Source of the DNA: a virus
Virus record (IMG/VR): IMGVR_UViG_3300036851_000798
Location: 1-22,557 of that record
Length of the DNA: 22,557 nucleotides
Direction: 5' to 3' (one strand)
Positions 8,669-16,539 of this stretch are shown in pieces. The notes under the pieces are model-generated. The model was not told the DNA's origin, did no database searches, and saw only the letters and a list, made by a program, of their open reading frames with translations. Positions within the stretch are counted from its first letter, which is position 1, and each line of letters begins with the position of its first letter. Made by a program: the position numbers and the translations under genes.

Positions 8669-9628
8669 CTACTTCCGGGTGTACTCGATCCAGACCGCGT
8701 AGAGCTCGACCGTGTCCGTCCCGTGCGCGCCCGGCGTCAGGGTCACCGCGGCGACGGCCGGATAGGCGCCGATGTCGCCGGCGGCGATCGTGCGCGAGAC
8801 CTTGGCAAGCGTCGAGGAGAGCGCGCCCGTGGCGCCGCCGGCGTCGGTGTCGCCCGTCTTCTCGAAGTAGGCGACGGTGATCGTCGGCGTGTCCGTGGCG
8901 CCGCCCGACTTGGCCAGGCAGTTCACGACGACGGGCGCGGCGTCGTCGAGGTCCGGGGGATACGCGAAGCTGAAGGTGACGGCGTCCGTGTTGGCGGCGG
9001 CCCACTTCACGCGCAGGGCCTGGTCCGTGGCGCCGTTGACGCGCTCGAGGATCGGCGTGGAGTCCTTGCCGAGGATGCCGCCGGAGCCCTTCGCCGCCCC
9101 CGTCGCGACCGTGTCGATGTCGCTGGAGACGATCTCGCGCAAGCCCGCGAGCGGAATGTTGATGAAGCCGGTCGCGCTGTGCACCGCGATGTCCAGCGCC
9201 ATCTCCGTCGCCGAGAGCGCCCAGCCGAGGCGCTGCGCGTACGTGGCAGGTGCCGTCTGCGTGGTGCCGGCGGCCGTGGTGCTGAGGAAGACGGCGCCGC
9301 CCTTCGTCAGGGAGGAGAGCCCGCCGACGATGCCGCGGGTGACGATCTCGACCGGGTCTCCGGACGAGCCGCCCTTGCCGATCACGCCGATGGCGGGGCG
9401 GAGCGTGGCGTCGTCGGCGTCGGCCTTGTACGCCTTGCCGTCGGACTTCACCATGACGACGTCGCCCTCGGCGAGCGTCTCGCCGGCGGTCGAGCCGACA
9501 CGCGAGAAGATCTGCTGGACGCTGACGGCGGCCGCGGCCTCGCCGGGGATCCACGGCGCGGCGACGGCGAGCACGGCCAGGAGCACGAGGGCGGCGAGCG
9601 GCCGCCCGAAGAGTCGGCGATCGGACAT
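8669..9628 (-). CDS. Capsid cement (DUF2190-like) protein with C-terminal extension
   Basis: This 319-residue protein starts at the ATG at 9628 after a GGAGGG ribosome-binding site; a longer frame upstream exists but lacks support. Residues 1-34 resemble a signal peptide (RPLAALVLLAVLAVAAPW, then GEAAAA). Residues about 45-150 match capsid cement proteins: GETLAEGDVVMVKSDGKAYK, ATLRPAIGVIGKG, DPVEIVTRGIVGGLSSL, then QRLGWALSATEMALDI. Residues 151-319 form an extra domain beginning TGFINIPLAGLREI and ending YAVWIEYTRK, probably a beta-rich knob or fibre. It lies immediately after the capsid gene, as expected for a protein that binds between capsomers and stabilises the head. Confidence 0.8.
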   Translation of the reverse strand: MSDRRLFGRPLAALVLLAVLAVAAPWIPGEAAAAVSVQQIFSRVGSTAGETLAEGDVVMVKSDGKAYKADADDATLRPAIGVIGKGGSSGDPVEIVTRGIVGGLSSLTKGGAVFLSTTAAGTTQTAPATYAQRLGWALSATEMALDIAVHSATGFINIPLAGLREIVSSDIDTVATGAAKGSGGILGKDSTPILERVNGATDQALRVKWAAANTDAVTFSFAYPPDLDDAAPVVVNCLAKSGGATDTPTITVAYFEKTGDTDAGGATGALSSTLAKVSRTIAAGDIGAYPAVAAVTLTPGAHGTDTVELYAVWIEYTRK

Positions 9629-9633
9629 GGGTG

Positions 9634-9639
9634 CCCTCC
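9634..9639 (-). promoter_or_regulatory. Ribosome-binding site deciding the cement gene start
   Basis: The minus strand reads GGAGGG here, five bases before the ATG at 9628. It supports that start over codons farther upstream, which lie across the hairpin-rich gap. Confidence 0.7.
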
Positions 9640-9645
9640 GTAGGC

Positions 9646-9674
9646 GCGGGGCGCGCCATTCCAGCGCGCCCCGC
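9646..9674. repeat. Perfect 11-bp inverted repeat before cement gene
   Basis: The arms are GCGGGGCGCGC (9646-9656) and GCGCGCCCCGC (9664-9674), with a 7-base loop. The hairpin ends just before the ribosome-binding site of the cement gene, so it could modulate translation or partly stop transcription. No U-run follows it. Confidence 0.75.
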
Positions 9675-9724
9675 TTCGTCAGGAACGCTGCATCACGCGG
9701 GCTTGGGGCCTGCCCTGTCAGGCT

Positions 9725-9740
9725 CGTCGCGATCGCGACG
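9725..9740. repeat. Perfect 16-bp palindrome
   Basis: CGTCGCGATCGCGACG is identical to its reverse complement. It lies in the capsid-cement gap. A dimeric protein-binding site is possible; chance is also possible because CpG-rich palindromes are common at this GC content. Confidence 0.6.
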
Positions 9741-9819
9741 CCCGGCGCCACCGGGTTCGCCCGTTCGTTGGGGCGGCGATCCGTCGCCCTTCCAGAATCG
9801 TGGGTCACGGACTGCTCGC

Positions 9820-12201
9820 TTACGCCACCACCGACTTGACCGCGCCGCGGAAGTCGATGACGTCGCCGCCGTACTCATGGCGGATCTTGTACTGGAGCTT
9901 GTCGGCCTTGAACATCTCGCCCACCGTCGGCTGATCGGCCAGGAAGAGCTCGGGCTCCTCGCGGCCCTGGAGGAAGTCGATGACGATGGAGGCGAGATCC
10001 GCGGCGTCGCGGAACACGCCCCAGTCGGTGGCGTCGGAGAAGAGCGGGTTCACGATGATCCGCTCGTTCGCCTCGCCGAAGAAGTAGCGCACCGGGTTCG
10101 CCGTGAAGGCGGCGTCCAGGTACTCCTGCTCGTTGAGCTTCTTGGCCGTGTCCCAGAGGTCGATCGGGACGGCGAGCCAGAGGTTGGCGCGCAGGCCGCG
10201 GGCGAAGGAGAGCCCGAGCTTCTCGCTGGAGCCCGGCTCGGTCATCTTGGCGAGGTTGGTGACGGCCGTGGCCACGTTCGGCGCGGAGAGCGCCACCGCG
10301 AGGAGATTCGAGCCGTGGTCGGCGTGGAACCAGGCCGTGCCGTCGACGTCGTAGGCGTCGTTGTTGATCCACTTGTTCCAGACGTACTTCGCGAAGGTGC
10401 GGCGGGCGGAGCGGCCGAGGTATTGGACGAGGCGCTGCACGGTGCGGAGGTCGTCGTTGATGATGGTCTTGCGCGTGATCGTCAGCGTGTTGCCCTTCTG
10501 GATCACGCTGTAGGAGACCTTCTCGTCGCCGGGCGCGGCGATCTCGGGCCAGTCGATCGTCTCGGGGTTGACCTCCGAGAGGTCGCCGAAGTACTTGAGG
10601 CGCACCGCCTCCTTGGTCCGGAAGTCCTCGGCGCGGCCGACCGTGATGATGCGGCGCTCGCCGTAGTCCTGCTCGGCGTACGCCATGAGGAGCATCCGGT
10701 AGAGGGTGTTGCCGAGGATGTTGGGCCAGGTGTTCGACTGCACGGCCTCCTGGATCCGGGCGCGCTCGAGCACGCCGCGCACCTCGACGTCGCCGGTGAT
10801 CCGGGCGTACGCCTCGCGCAGGCTCGTGAAGTGCGGGCCGGCGCCGGCGTCCTTGTGGAGCTTGATCACGGGCGCGAGGGCCTCGCGGACGCGGACGGCG
10901 GTCTCCGCCGTGAACGCCTCGTGCACGCGCTCGAGCACGGGGGCGTCCAGGCCGAAGAGCCGGTCGAGGCCGACCTGGAGCTTGTCGGCCGCCTCGGGGC
11001 CGAGGTCGACGCGGGAACGGCCCACGCCCCGGGGCTCGCCGCTCTCCGGGAAAAGCTTCGCGAGCGTGGTCTTCTCCTCGGCGATCAGGCTGTCGAGCTC
11101 GGTCGCCTCGACCACGCGGGCGGCGAGCTGCTTGCCGAGCTTTTCCTGGATGGGGGCGGGCAGGCCGGAGGCGGTCAGGGCTTCCCGCACGCGCGCCTGG
11201 CTCTCGCGGAGCGCATCGCGCCGCTCGAGCTCGTCGAGCCGCTTCTTGATCGGATCCTCCGTGGGCGGCGCGGCCGCGGGCGGCGGCGCCAGGCCCTCGC
11301 GCACGAGCACCTCGAGCTCCGGGTCGGTCAGGGCCTCGGCCGTCCGGCCCTTGAGCAGATCCGGGCGGCCCTTGGCCAGCTCGATCAGCTGACTCCGCGT
11401 CATCACGTCCTCCTTGTGGGTGAAGAGCGACTGGGCTTCCGTCGCCCGGATGAAGCGCCCGTCTGCCGAGGGCGCGGTGACGATGTCGACCGAGAGCACA
11501 CGCTCCACCTTGCGGACCCACTTCGCGAGCCGGGGCTCCGTGGCGCTGCCCTCGCGCACCTGGACGGGGATCACGCCCGTGAACGTGTCGATGGAGAGCC
11601 CGAGCGCGTTCTGCAGGAGCCCGCGCTCGGCGAACTCGAGGAGCTTCTTGCGCAGGCCGCCGGCGCTCTCGTGGATGTGGGCCCGGCCATAGACGCCGTC
11701 CGGCTCGAGCCGGGGCTGGCTCAGATCGCCGACGATGTTGCGCACGACCGGACCGCCGGCGGTCCGGATCGCCTCCTCGCTGGCGTGGCCCATGAAGCCG
11801 TTGGCGTACTCGTAGCAGCCGATCGGCACGCGCCCCAGGTGGGGCAGCAGCGCCTCGCCGCTCTCGCGCGTCCAGAGCCAGCCGTGGCGGGAGACGCCGA
11901 AGCGCAGCACGCGGACGTCCCAGGTGGCGCCGGACCGGTCGAGGGCGCGCTCGAAGCCGACCGCTTCGGCCACCGATTCGTACTGGACCTCGACGAGCTC
12001 GGGCTCGGCGAGCGTGACGTCCTGCCCCTCCGTGATCGTGTAACCGATCTTCCAGAGCTTGCCGTCGCGCTGGATGACCGCCTCGGCGTCGAACGTCGCC
12101 ACCAGATACGGCCCGCTCTCCCACGACCCCTCGCGGCGCGGGAACTTCTGCTCGAGCGCCGCGCGCAGCTTCTGCTGTCGATCCTCGAAGCTCATCGCCA
12201 T
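9820..12201 (-). CDS. Prohead protease-scaffold-major capsid fusion protein
   Basis: This 793-residue protein begins MAMSFEDRQQKLRAALEQKF at the ATG at 12201 with GGGAGGG upstream. Three parts are visible. Residues 1-80 form an N-terminal domain with GKLWKIGYTITEG. Residues about 95-255 resemble phage prohead proteases: GRAHIHESAG with H175/H177 as candidate catalytic His, LGLSIDTF with S203 as candidate nucleophile, and RVLSVDIVTAPSADGRFIRA. Residues about 265-480 are charged and helical, like a scaffold. Residues about 485-793 resemble the Mu T-type HK97-fold capsid (NTWPNILGNTLYRMLLMAY, ARRTFAKYVWNKWINND, GTAWFHADHGSNLL). The protein must presumably be cut between parts during head maturation. 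Separate protease and capsid genes are more usual; fusions of this kind are known. Confidence 0.88.
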   Translation of the reverse strand: MAMSFEDRQQKLRAALEQKFPRREGSWESGPYLVATFDAEAVIQRDGKLWKIGYTITEGQDVTLAEPELVEVQYESVAEAVGFERALDRSGATWDVRVLRFGVSRHGWLWTRESGEALLPHLGRVPIGCYEYANGFMGHASEEAIRTAGGPVVRNIVGDLSQPRLEPDGVYGRAHIHESAGGLRKKLLEFAERGLLQNALGLSIDTFTGVIPVQVREGSATEPRLAKWVRKVERVLSVDIVTAPSADGRFIRATEAQSLFTHKEDVMTRSQLIELAKGRPDLLKGRTAEALTDPELEVLVREGLAPPPAAAPPTEDPIKKRLDELERRDALRESQARVREALTASGLPAPIQEKLGKQLAARVVEATELDSLIAEEKTTLAKLFPESGEPRGVGRSRVDLGPEAADKLQVGLDRLFGLDAPVLERVHEAFTAETAVRVREALAPVIKLHKDAGAGPHFTSLREAYARITGDVEVRGVLERARIQEAVQSNTWPNILGNTLYRMLLMAYAEQDYGERRIITVGRAEDFRTKEAVRLKYFGDLSEVNPETIDWPEIAAPGDEKVSYSVIQKGNTLTITRKTIINDDLRTVQRLVQYLGRSARRTFAKYVWNKWINNDAYDVDGTAWFHADHGSNLLAVALSAPNVATAVTNLAKMTEPGSSEKLGLSFARGLRANLWLAVPIDLWDTAKKLNEQEYLDAAFTANPVRYFFGEANERIIVNPLFSDATDWGVFRDAADLASIVIDFLQGREEPELFLADQPTVGEMFKADKLQYKIRHEYGGDVIDFRGAVKSVVA

Positions 12202-12207
12202 CGGCGA

Positions 12208-12214
12208 CCCTCCC
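12208..12214 (-). promoter_or_regulatory. Ribosome-binding site of capsid fusion gene
   Basis: The minus strand reads GGGAGGG, six bases before the ATG at 12201. It selects that ATG over the second in-frame ATG at 12195. Confidence 0.65.
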
Positions 12215-12229
12215 GTCCCGCCGGCCCGC

Positions 12230-12481
12230 TCAGGCCGCCGGCGGCGCCGGCGCCTCGGCCGGCTTGATGGAGCGCCCGGCGTGGAGCGGGTGCAGCGGCT
12301 TCACCTCGCCGCCCGAGCGGTAGGTGCACTTGTGGCCGCCGATCGTCACGATCGTCGCCACCTCCCCGCGGACGGCGGCCGCGAAGATCTCGTGAGGCTG
12401 GAGCTCGAACGCCTCCGCTGCCTCCTCGACGAGCTGCACCTGCTTGGTGTTGAGCGTCTTCTTCCACTCACCGGTCGCCAT
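12230..12481 (-). CDS. Small head-region protein, unknown function
   Basis: This 83-residue protein begins MATGEWKKTLNTKQVQLVEE at the ATG at 12481, preceded by GGGAGG. The first half is a charged helix (LVEEAAEAFELQPHEIFAAAV); the second has short strands (TIVTIGGHKCTYRSGG) and a Pro/Ala tail. No family is recognised. It lies between the MuF protein and the protease-capsid fusion. Spacing and codon use support a real gene. A longer version starting upstream inside the MuF gene is not needed. Confidence 0.72.
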   Translation of the reverse strand: MATGEWKKTLNTKQVQLVEEAAEAFELQPHEIFAAAVRGEVATIVTIGGHKCTYRSGGEVKPLHPLHAGRSIKPAEAPAPPAA

Positions 12482-12492
12482 GGCGCCTCCCT

Positions 12493-13350
12493 TTACGCGG
12501 GCCAGTCCGCCTTGTAGGGCAGGCTGTCGCACCCGCACTGCACGGTGTTAGCGGCCGAGCCGCGGGGATCCCGGGGATAGAGGAGCTGCTCGCGGGGCGC
12601 GCTCGGGCGCGGGGCGACCTCATAGAAGTCCTCGACCTCGCGCACCGTGCCGTCGTAGAGGCGGTGGGTGACGCGGCCGTTGATCGCGCCCGAGTGCTTC
12701 CACTGCTTCTGGAGATCCGGCACCAGGCGCTTCGAGGCCTCGAGCGTCGCCTGCCCGGCGACGGCCTGGACCCGCTTGATCTCGGTGCGCGTGATCGCCT
12801 CGGCGCGCGCCGCGATCGACGCGAAGGCGCCGGGCCCCTCGAGCGAGCCGGCGACCGCGCGCATGATCTCGAAGGGGCTCTTCCCCTCGATCGCGCCGAG
12901 CCGGATCGCCTGGGTGATCTTCCGGCGGGCGTCGTCCGTGAGGCCCTGGATCAGGTCGGCCTGGAAGTCGACGGTCGCCTCCACGAGGCGGCGCGGGATC
13001 TCCGGCACGCCGAAGGTGAGCCCGGAGTGCACGAGCGGCTCGGCGACGAGCGAGCGGCCGAGCGCCGCGGCGTCGGCCTGATACGGGGCGAGCGCGACCT
13101 GGTAGCGCTCGCTGAACTCGTCCATCACGCCGGCGAGGCGCTCGGTGAGCTGGCGGAGACGATAGGCGTCGAGCCCCTCGGCGTGCGTGGCGAGCTCGGC
13201 GAGCACGCGGCGGCGGATCCCCTCGAGCTCCTCGAGCGCGGCGCGCACGGCCGCGTCCGGCAGCTGGTCGATGCGGGCGCGGATCGCCTCGATCCGGGCG
13301 ACGAACCGGTCCTGGGGCGTCGAGGCCAGCGCCACGCGCACGCCGATCAT
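12493..13350 (-). CDS. MuF-type head morphogenesis (minor head) protein
   Basis: This 285-residue protein starts at the ATG at 13350, which shares one base with the portal stop (TGATG). The N-terminal two thirds are helical. The C-terminal part has the MuF/SPP1 gp7 signature: AEAITRTEIKRVQAVAGQAT, then RVTHRLYDGTVREVEDFYEV, YPRDPRGSAANTVQCGCDSL. Proteins of this family bind the portal inside the procapsid and are ejected or needed for head assembly. It follows the portal gene, as Mu gp30 does, which supports the call. The paired cysteines at CGC match the conserved NC.C of the family. Confidence 0.9.
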   Translation of the reverse strand: MIGVRVALASTPQDRFVARIEAIRARIDQLPDAAVRAALEELEGIRRRVLAELATHAEGLDAYRLRQLTERLAGVMDEFSERYQVALAPYQADAAALGRSLVAEPLVHSGLTFGVPEIPRRLVEATVDFQADLIQGLTDDARRKITQAIRLGAIEGKSPFEIMRAVAGSLEGPGAFASIAARAEAITRTEIKRVQAVAGQATLEASKRLVPDLQKQWKHSGAINGRVTHRLYDGTVREVEDFYEVAPRPSAPREQLLYPRDPRGSAANTVQCGCDSLPYKADWPA

Positions 13351-14870
13351 CACGGGCGGTCCCCCAGGCGATCGCGGAGATCGCGCACCTTCGCGGGATC
13401 GCGCTCGTAGTCCCGGCGCTCGGCCGGCGTGGGCTCCCCCTCCGGCGTGACTTCCTCGTCGGCCTTGACCTCGCTGCCGAGCTGCGAGGCCAGGAGCGCG
13501 AAGAGCCGGGCGGAGGTCTCGCGGCGGATCCAGCCCCGCTCCTCGGCCTGGCCGAGCGCGACGGTCAGCTGCGTCATTGCCGTGGTAATCGCCGAGGTGT
13601 CGCGCATCGAGATCTCGGGCAGCTCGACCGTCAGGGTCTCGTCGGCGTCCTTCGGCAGGACGCCGTGGACCTTCGCCTGGTGGACGGCGAAGCGACAGAG
13701 GAAGAGGATCACGTGCCGGACGGTCTTCTGCCGGCGGCTCATCCGCTTCATCGTCGGCAGCCCCATCTCCTTGGCGGTGGCGAGGTTCACCTCGCCGCCG
13801 AGCCCGTAGTAGTGCTCGGGGATCGAGCGCGCGCCGAGGATGTGCCCGCGCAGCAGGCGCGCGAGCGCGTCGAGCTCGTAGGACTGGAGGGTCGGGCCCT
13901 CGGCCTTCCACTCCACGCCCTCGTTGTGGGCGCGGATCGCGCCGCGCCGGACCGTGGCGTTGTCCTTGAGCCACGCCTTGATCTGCGCCTCGTCCATGCC
14001 CTTGAGCGTGACGTCCCAGATGAACGCCCCGAGGAGCTGGGCGCGGTCCATGCCGTCGAAGAGGAAGGCGTCGTAGCCGTCGAGCCAGTCGATCAGCGAC
14101 AGGAGATCCGAGCGCCCGCGGCGCGCCGCGGAGCGCTGGTTCACCTGGAACAGACAGCACGAGCCGTCGTACGGGCGATCGAAGCGGTGCAGATCGCGCT
14201 CGCCCCAGAGGGCCGGCATCAGCTGGCCGAAGGTCGCGCTCGAGCGGACGTCGTCGGCGCGGACGACCTTGTAGAGGCGCGGGCGCTCGCCGGTCGCCCG
14301 GCTCTTGAGGGCGACCGTCTCGGCGATCAGCGCGTTCTCCGGGTGCGTCACGACCTCGGCGATCTCGCTGGGCTCGAGGTAGCCCAGCCGCACGTGCCCG
14401 TCGAAGTCGTTGACGAAGACGGGCAGCGCGAGCTCGCCGTCGAGCCCGAGTTCGCGCACGAAGCTGTCCATGCGGAGATCGAGCTGGTTCACCGGGTCGT
14501 CCCAGAAGGCGTCGACGATCGCCTGCACGCGCGCGTCGTCCGCCTTCACGCGCCCGCCTTCGCCCCAGACGAAATCGACCACGGTCTCGGCGAGCCACTG
14601 GGCGAGCGGGTTCGACTCCCACAGCCAGTGCACCATCGCGAGCATCCGGTCCTGGGCGAGCGGCGTGAGATCGCGCTCGCTCTGCTCGCTCGTGAGCCGG
14701 CGGAAGCCCTGCTGCATCAGCAGCTCGTCGGCGCGGCTCATCCCCGCCGACAGCGCCTCGCGCACCCGGGTGTCGGCCTCGGCGCGCAGGCGCGTCTCCG
14801 TCTCGGTGAGGCGCCGGCCGATCAGGTCGCCGGCCAGGTACTCCATCAGGCGCTCCCGGATGGTCCTCAT
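13350..14870 (-). CDS. Portal protein (Mu gp29-like position)
   Basis: This 506-residue protein starts at the ATG at 14870 (MRTIRERLMEYLAGDLIGRR) behind GGGAGC; a longer frame upstream crosses repeats and is less likely. Features typical of portals are seen: WESNPLAQWLAETVVDFVWGEG, VRELGLDGELALPVFVN, RRGRSDLLSLIDWLDGYDAF, ILGARSIPEHYYGLGGEVNLA and TAKEMGLPTMKRM. The 12-subunit portal forms the DNA channel and terminase docking site. It sits between terL and MuF, as in Mu-type genomes. The C-terminus is acidic then basic (EEVTPEGEPTPAERRDYERD), which is common in the family's interior tail. Confidence 0.9.
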   Translation of the reverse strand: MRTIRERLMEYLAGDLIGRRLTETETRLRAEADTRVREALSAGMSRADELLMQQGFRRLTSEQSERDLTPLAQDRMLAMVHWLWESNPLAQWLAETVVDFVWGEGGRVKADDARVQAIVDAFWDDPVNQLDLRMDSFVRELGLDGELALPVFVNDFDGHVRLGYLEPSEIAEVVTHPENALIAETVALKSRATGERPRLYKVVRADDVRSSATFGQLMPALWGERDLHRFDRPYDGSCCLFQVNQRSAARRGRSDLLSLIDWLDGYDAFLFDGMDRAQLLGAFIWDVTLKGMDEAQIKAWLKDNATVRRGAIRAHNEGVEWKAEGPTLQSYELDALARLLRGHILGARSIPEHYYGLGGEVNLATAKEMGLPTMKRMSRRQKTVRHVILFLCRFAVHQAKVHGVLPKDADETLTVELPEISMRDTSAITTAMTQLTVALGQAEERGWIRRETSARLFALLASQLGSEVKADEEVTPEGEPTPAERRDYERDPAKVRDLRDRLGDRP

Positions 14871-15048
14871 CGGGGCTCCCGGCCGGACCCGGCCGTGTAA
14901 AGCCGGGAAATGGGTGTGCAGACGGTTACCCAACCGGTGTCACAAACTGTCACGAGGGGTGTCACCGCGATGTTTCCGTCGCCGGGAAGGGGGAGATAGC
15001 GCCCCCCTCCCCGAGCGGGCCGGAAATCGCCTCCTAGCGATTGCGTCC
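14871..15048 (-). promoter_or_regulatory. Intergenic region with GTGACA repeats and hairpins, candidate late control site
   Basis: The 178-bp gap between terL and the portal holds no supported gene. On the minus strand it contains, in order: a hairpin with 6-bp arms (15025-15030/15037-15042) just after the terL stop; a 10-bp stem with one mismatch (14984-14993/15002-15011); three direct GTGACA copies (14960-14965, 14948-14953, 14938-14943) spaced 12 and 10 bp; and a 5-bp-stem hairpin at 14923-14936. GTGACA also resembles a weak -35 element, with GGTAAC 17 bp after the middle copy as a poor -10. An activator or repressor site or a promoter is plausible but unproven. No T-run terminator is seen. 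Confidence 0.45.
14938..14965 (-). repeat. Three GTGACA direct repeats
   Basis: The plus strand reads TGTCAC at 14938-14943, 14948-14953 and 14960-14965, so the copies are on roughly one helix face. This is the usual look of a regulator-binding array. They lie about 70 bp before the portal start. Confidence 0.55.
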
Positions 15049-16539
15049 TCACCCGCGAACCCCCCAGAACCGGACCCTGCCCCGGGTGAAGCCCCCGCCC
15101 GGCGCCGCCGCTTCCTCCGGCTCGCCCACGTCGACGGCCGCGATGCCGGTGGAGAGCGCCTGGAGGGCGAGCCCGAGTGCCCAGGCGTGGTCGGCGTGGC
15201 CGGTCGCCTCCGTGCGGTCGGCGTCGAAGCGGAAATTCCCGGTCGCCGTCTGCAGGCGCTTGAGCGAGTGCAGGCTCTCGCGGATCGTGCGGTCGACGGG
15301 AATCGCGACGCTCCCATCCTCGAAGGCGCGCTTGAGGCCGCCGGCGAGGATCGCCTTGTTGTCGACGGTGAAGTCGATGCCCTCGACGCGGACCTCGCCG
15401 AAGCGTTCGACGGCGCGCTCGGCGAGCTGCATGCCGAGCCCCGAGCGGTCGATGCACGCCCGGCGCACCGGCGCGCGCGCGAGCAGCGTCCACACCACGC
15501 GCTCCTGGACGCCGAAGGGCTGGCGCGCGAGCGCGATCGCGGCGGCCGTCGTGCGGGCGAGCGGCTCGTCGGCCAGGAGCCACACGACGCTGAGATCACG
15601 CCGGCGGCCGACGTCGAAGCCGAGCCCGAGCGGGACGGCGAACTCCGGCAGCGCCACGTCGGTGAGCGGCTGGACGTTCGTGGGATCCGCCCGGTGGGCG
15701 GCCTGGGCGGCGGCGACGAGCTCGACGGCCCACGCAGGCTCCGCCTCGAGCTTCAGATCCTCGACCGCGGCGATCAGCTCGTAGGACAGCCAGGCCGTCG
15801 CCTCGTCCAGGAACTCGACCAGGTACTCCTGCGCCCACGCCTCGGCATCGCCGAGCGCCAGGCGCAGGGCCTCCGGGGTCGTGAGCTGGCCGTCCTCGTC
15901 GCGCAGATCGAGCCCGTCGGCGATCGCGTCGTGGATGGTGACGACGTGCTGGGAGTAGGCCGGGTTGGTGGCGAGCTCGTAGAACTTGTTCTTCTTGCCC
16001 TGGGGCGTCGAGAGCACGCGGAGCTTGTAGCCCCGGGTGATCGTCGGGAAGAGCGCGGCCCAGATGCCGCGGCTGTCCTTGTGGAAGGCGAACTCGTCGA
16101 GCACCACGTTCGCCGACCAGCCGCGGGCGGTGTCGGGGTTCGCGGGCAGCCCGATGCACCACGCGCCGTTCGCCAGGCGGATCTCGTGGGTCTTGAACTT
16201 GGTGCCCGCGAACTCGTCCTCGCCCTCGATCACCTCGGCGGCGCGCTGGATCGATCGCAGATGCGTGGCGACGGTGTCGACGTTCTTCTTGGACTGGCGC
16301 TCGCCGGCGGAGAGCACGACCCAGGGATCGTTCGCGTGCTCGGCCATCTCGAGCGCCGGCTCGAGCATCCCGACGAAGCTCTTGCCGGTCTGCCGCGCCA
16401 TCCGGGCGATCTTGAAGCGCGCCCGGTCCTCGACGTAGCGCTTCTGGTAGCCGGTGAGCTGGACGACGGCCTCAGCCACGGGCGCGCTCGGGATCGCGCC
16501 GAGGGCCAGCAGGATGAGGAGCGCGAGCGCGCGTCTCAT
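15049..16539 (-). CDS. terL: Terminase large subunit (Mu gp28-like)
   Basis: This 496-residue protein packages DNA into the prohead with ATP and cuts it with a C-terminal nuclease. The start is the ATG at 16539, overlapping the terS stop as ATGA. Visible motifs: Walker A-like ARQTGKS at about residues 48-54, Walker B VVLDE at 145-149, coupling motif LSTPQGKKN at 176-184, and nuclease acidic site GFDVGRRRDLS at about 307-317 with a second acidic region near CIDRSGLG (residue 371). The family length is normal. The N-terminus is odd: residues 1-24 (RRALALLILLALGAIPSAP, then VAEA) look like a signal peptide before the usual GYQKR start of the ATPase. A GTG at codon 21 is an alternative start but has no ribosome-binding site. 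Confidence 0.92.
   Translation of the reverse strand: MRRALALLILLALGAIPSAPVAEAVVQLTGYQKRYVEDRARFKIARMARQTGKSFVGMLEPALEMAEHANDPWVVLSAGERQSKKNVDTVATHLRSIQRAAEVIEGEDEFAGTKFKTHEIRLANGAWCIGLPANPDTARGWSANVVLDEFAFHKDSRGIWAALFPTITRGYKLRVLSTPQGKKNKFYELATNPAYSQHVVTIHDAIADGLDLRDEDGQLTTPEALRLALGDAEAWAQEYLVEFLDEATAWLSYELIAAVEDLKLEAEPAWAVELVAAAQAAHRADPTNVQPLTDVALPEFAVPLGLGFDVGRRRDLSVVWLLADEPLARTTAAAIALARQPFGVQERVVWTLLARAPVRRACIDRSGLGMQLAERAVERFGEVRVEGIDFTVDNKAILAGGLKRAFEDGSVAIPVDRTIRESLHSLKRLQTATGNFRFDADRTEATGHADHAWALGLALQALSTGIAAVDVGEPEEAAAPGGGFTRGRVRFWGVRG

Larger units (their letters stand above)
9629..9819 (-). other. Structured intergenic region between capsid and cement genes
   Basis: This is a 191-bp gap with no supported gene, the largest in the window. 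It holds four successive inverted repeats: 9646-9656 with 9664-9674 (perfect 11 bp, 7-nt loop); 9708-9712 with 9719-9723; a perfect 16-bp palindrome at 9725-9740; and 9741-9745 with 9751-9755. None is followed by a T-rich tract on the minus strand, so a Rho-independent terminator is not supported. A structured RNA element affecting capsid/cement stoichiometry, processing or stability is an inference. No clear -35/-10 pair was found. Confidence 0.5.

Noticed and set aside
9646-9674. Rho-independent terminator after the capsid gene
   Set aside because: The stem is strong but no T-rich tract follows on the minus strand, and the next gene starts 18 bases downstream.
9631-12267. Plus-strand frame of 878 codons opposite the capsid fusion gene
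   Set aside because: Antisense shadow of a recognisable protease-capsid gene; low-complexity product with no domain and no ribosome-binding site.
12493-14622. Extended minus-strand frame that would lengthen the MuF gene to 709 residues
   Set aside because: The extra N-terminal sequence is an out-of-frame reading of the portal gene, rich in R/A/G/P; the ATG at 13350 with TGATG coupling is the natural start.
14984-15011. Rho-independent terminator after terL
   Set aside because: The stem has a mismatch and no T-run follows; treated as part of a structured region.
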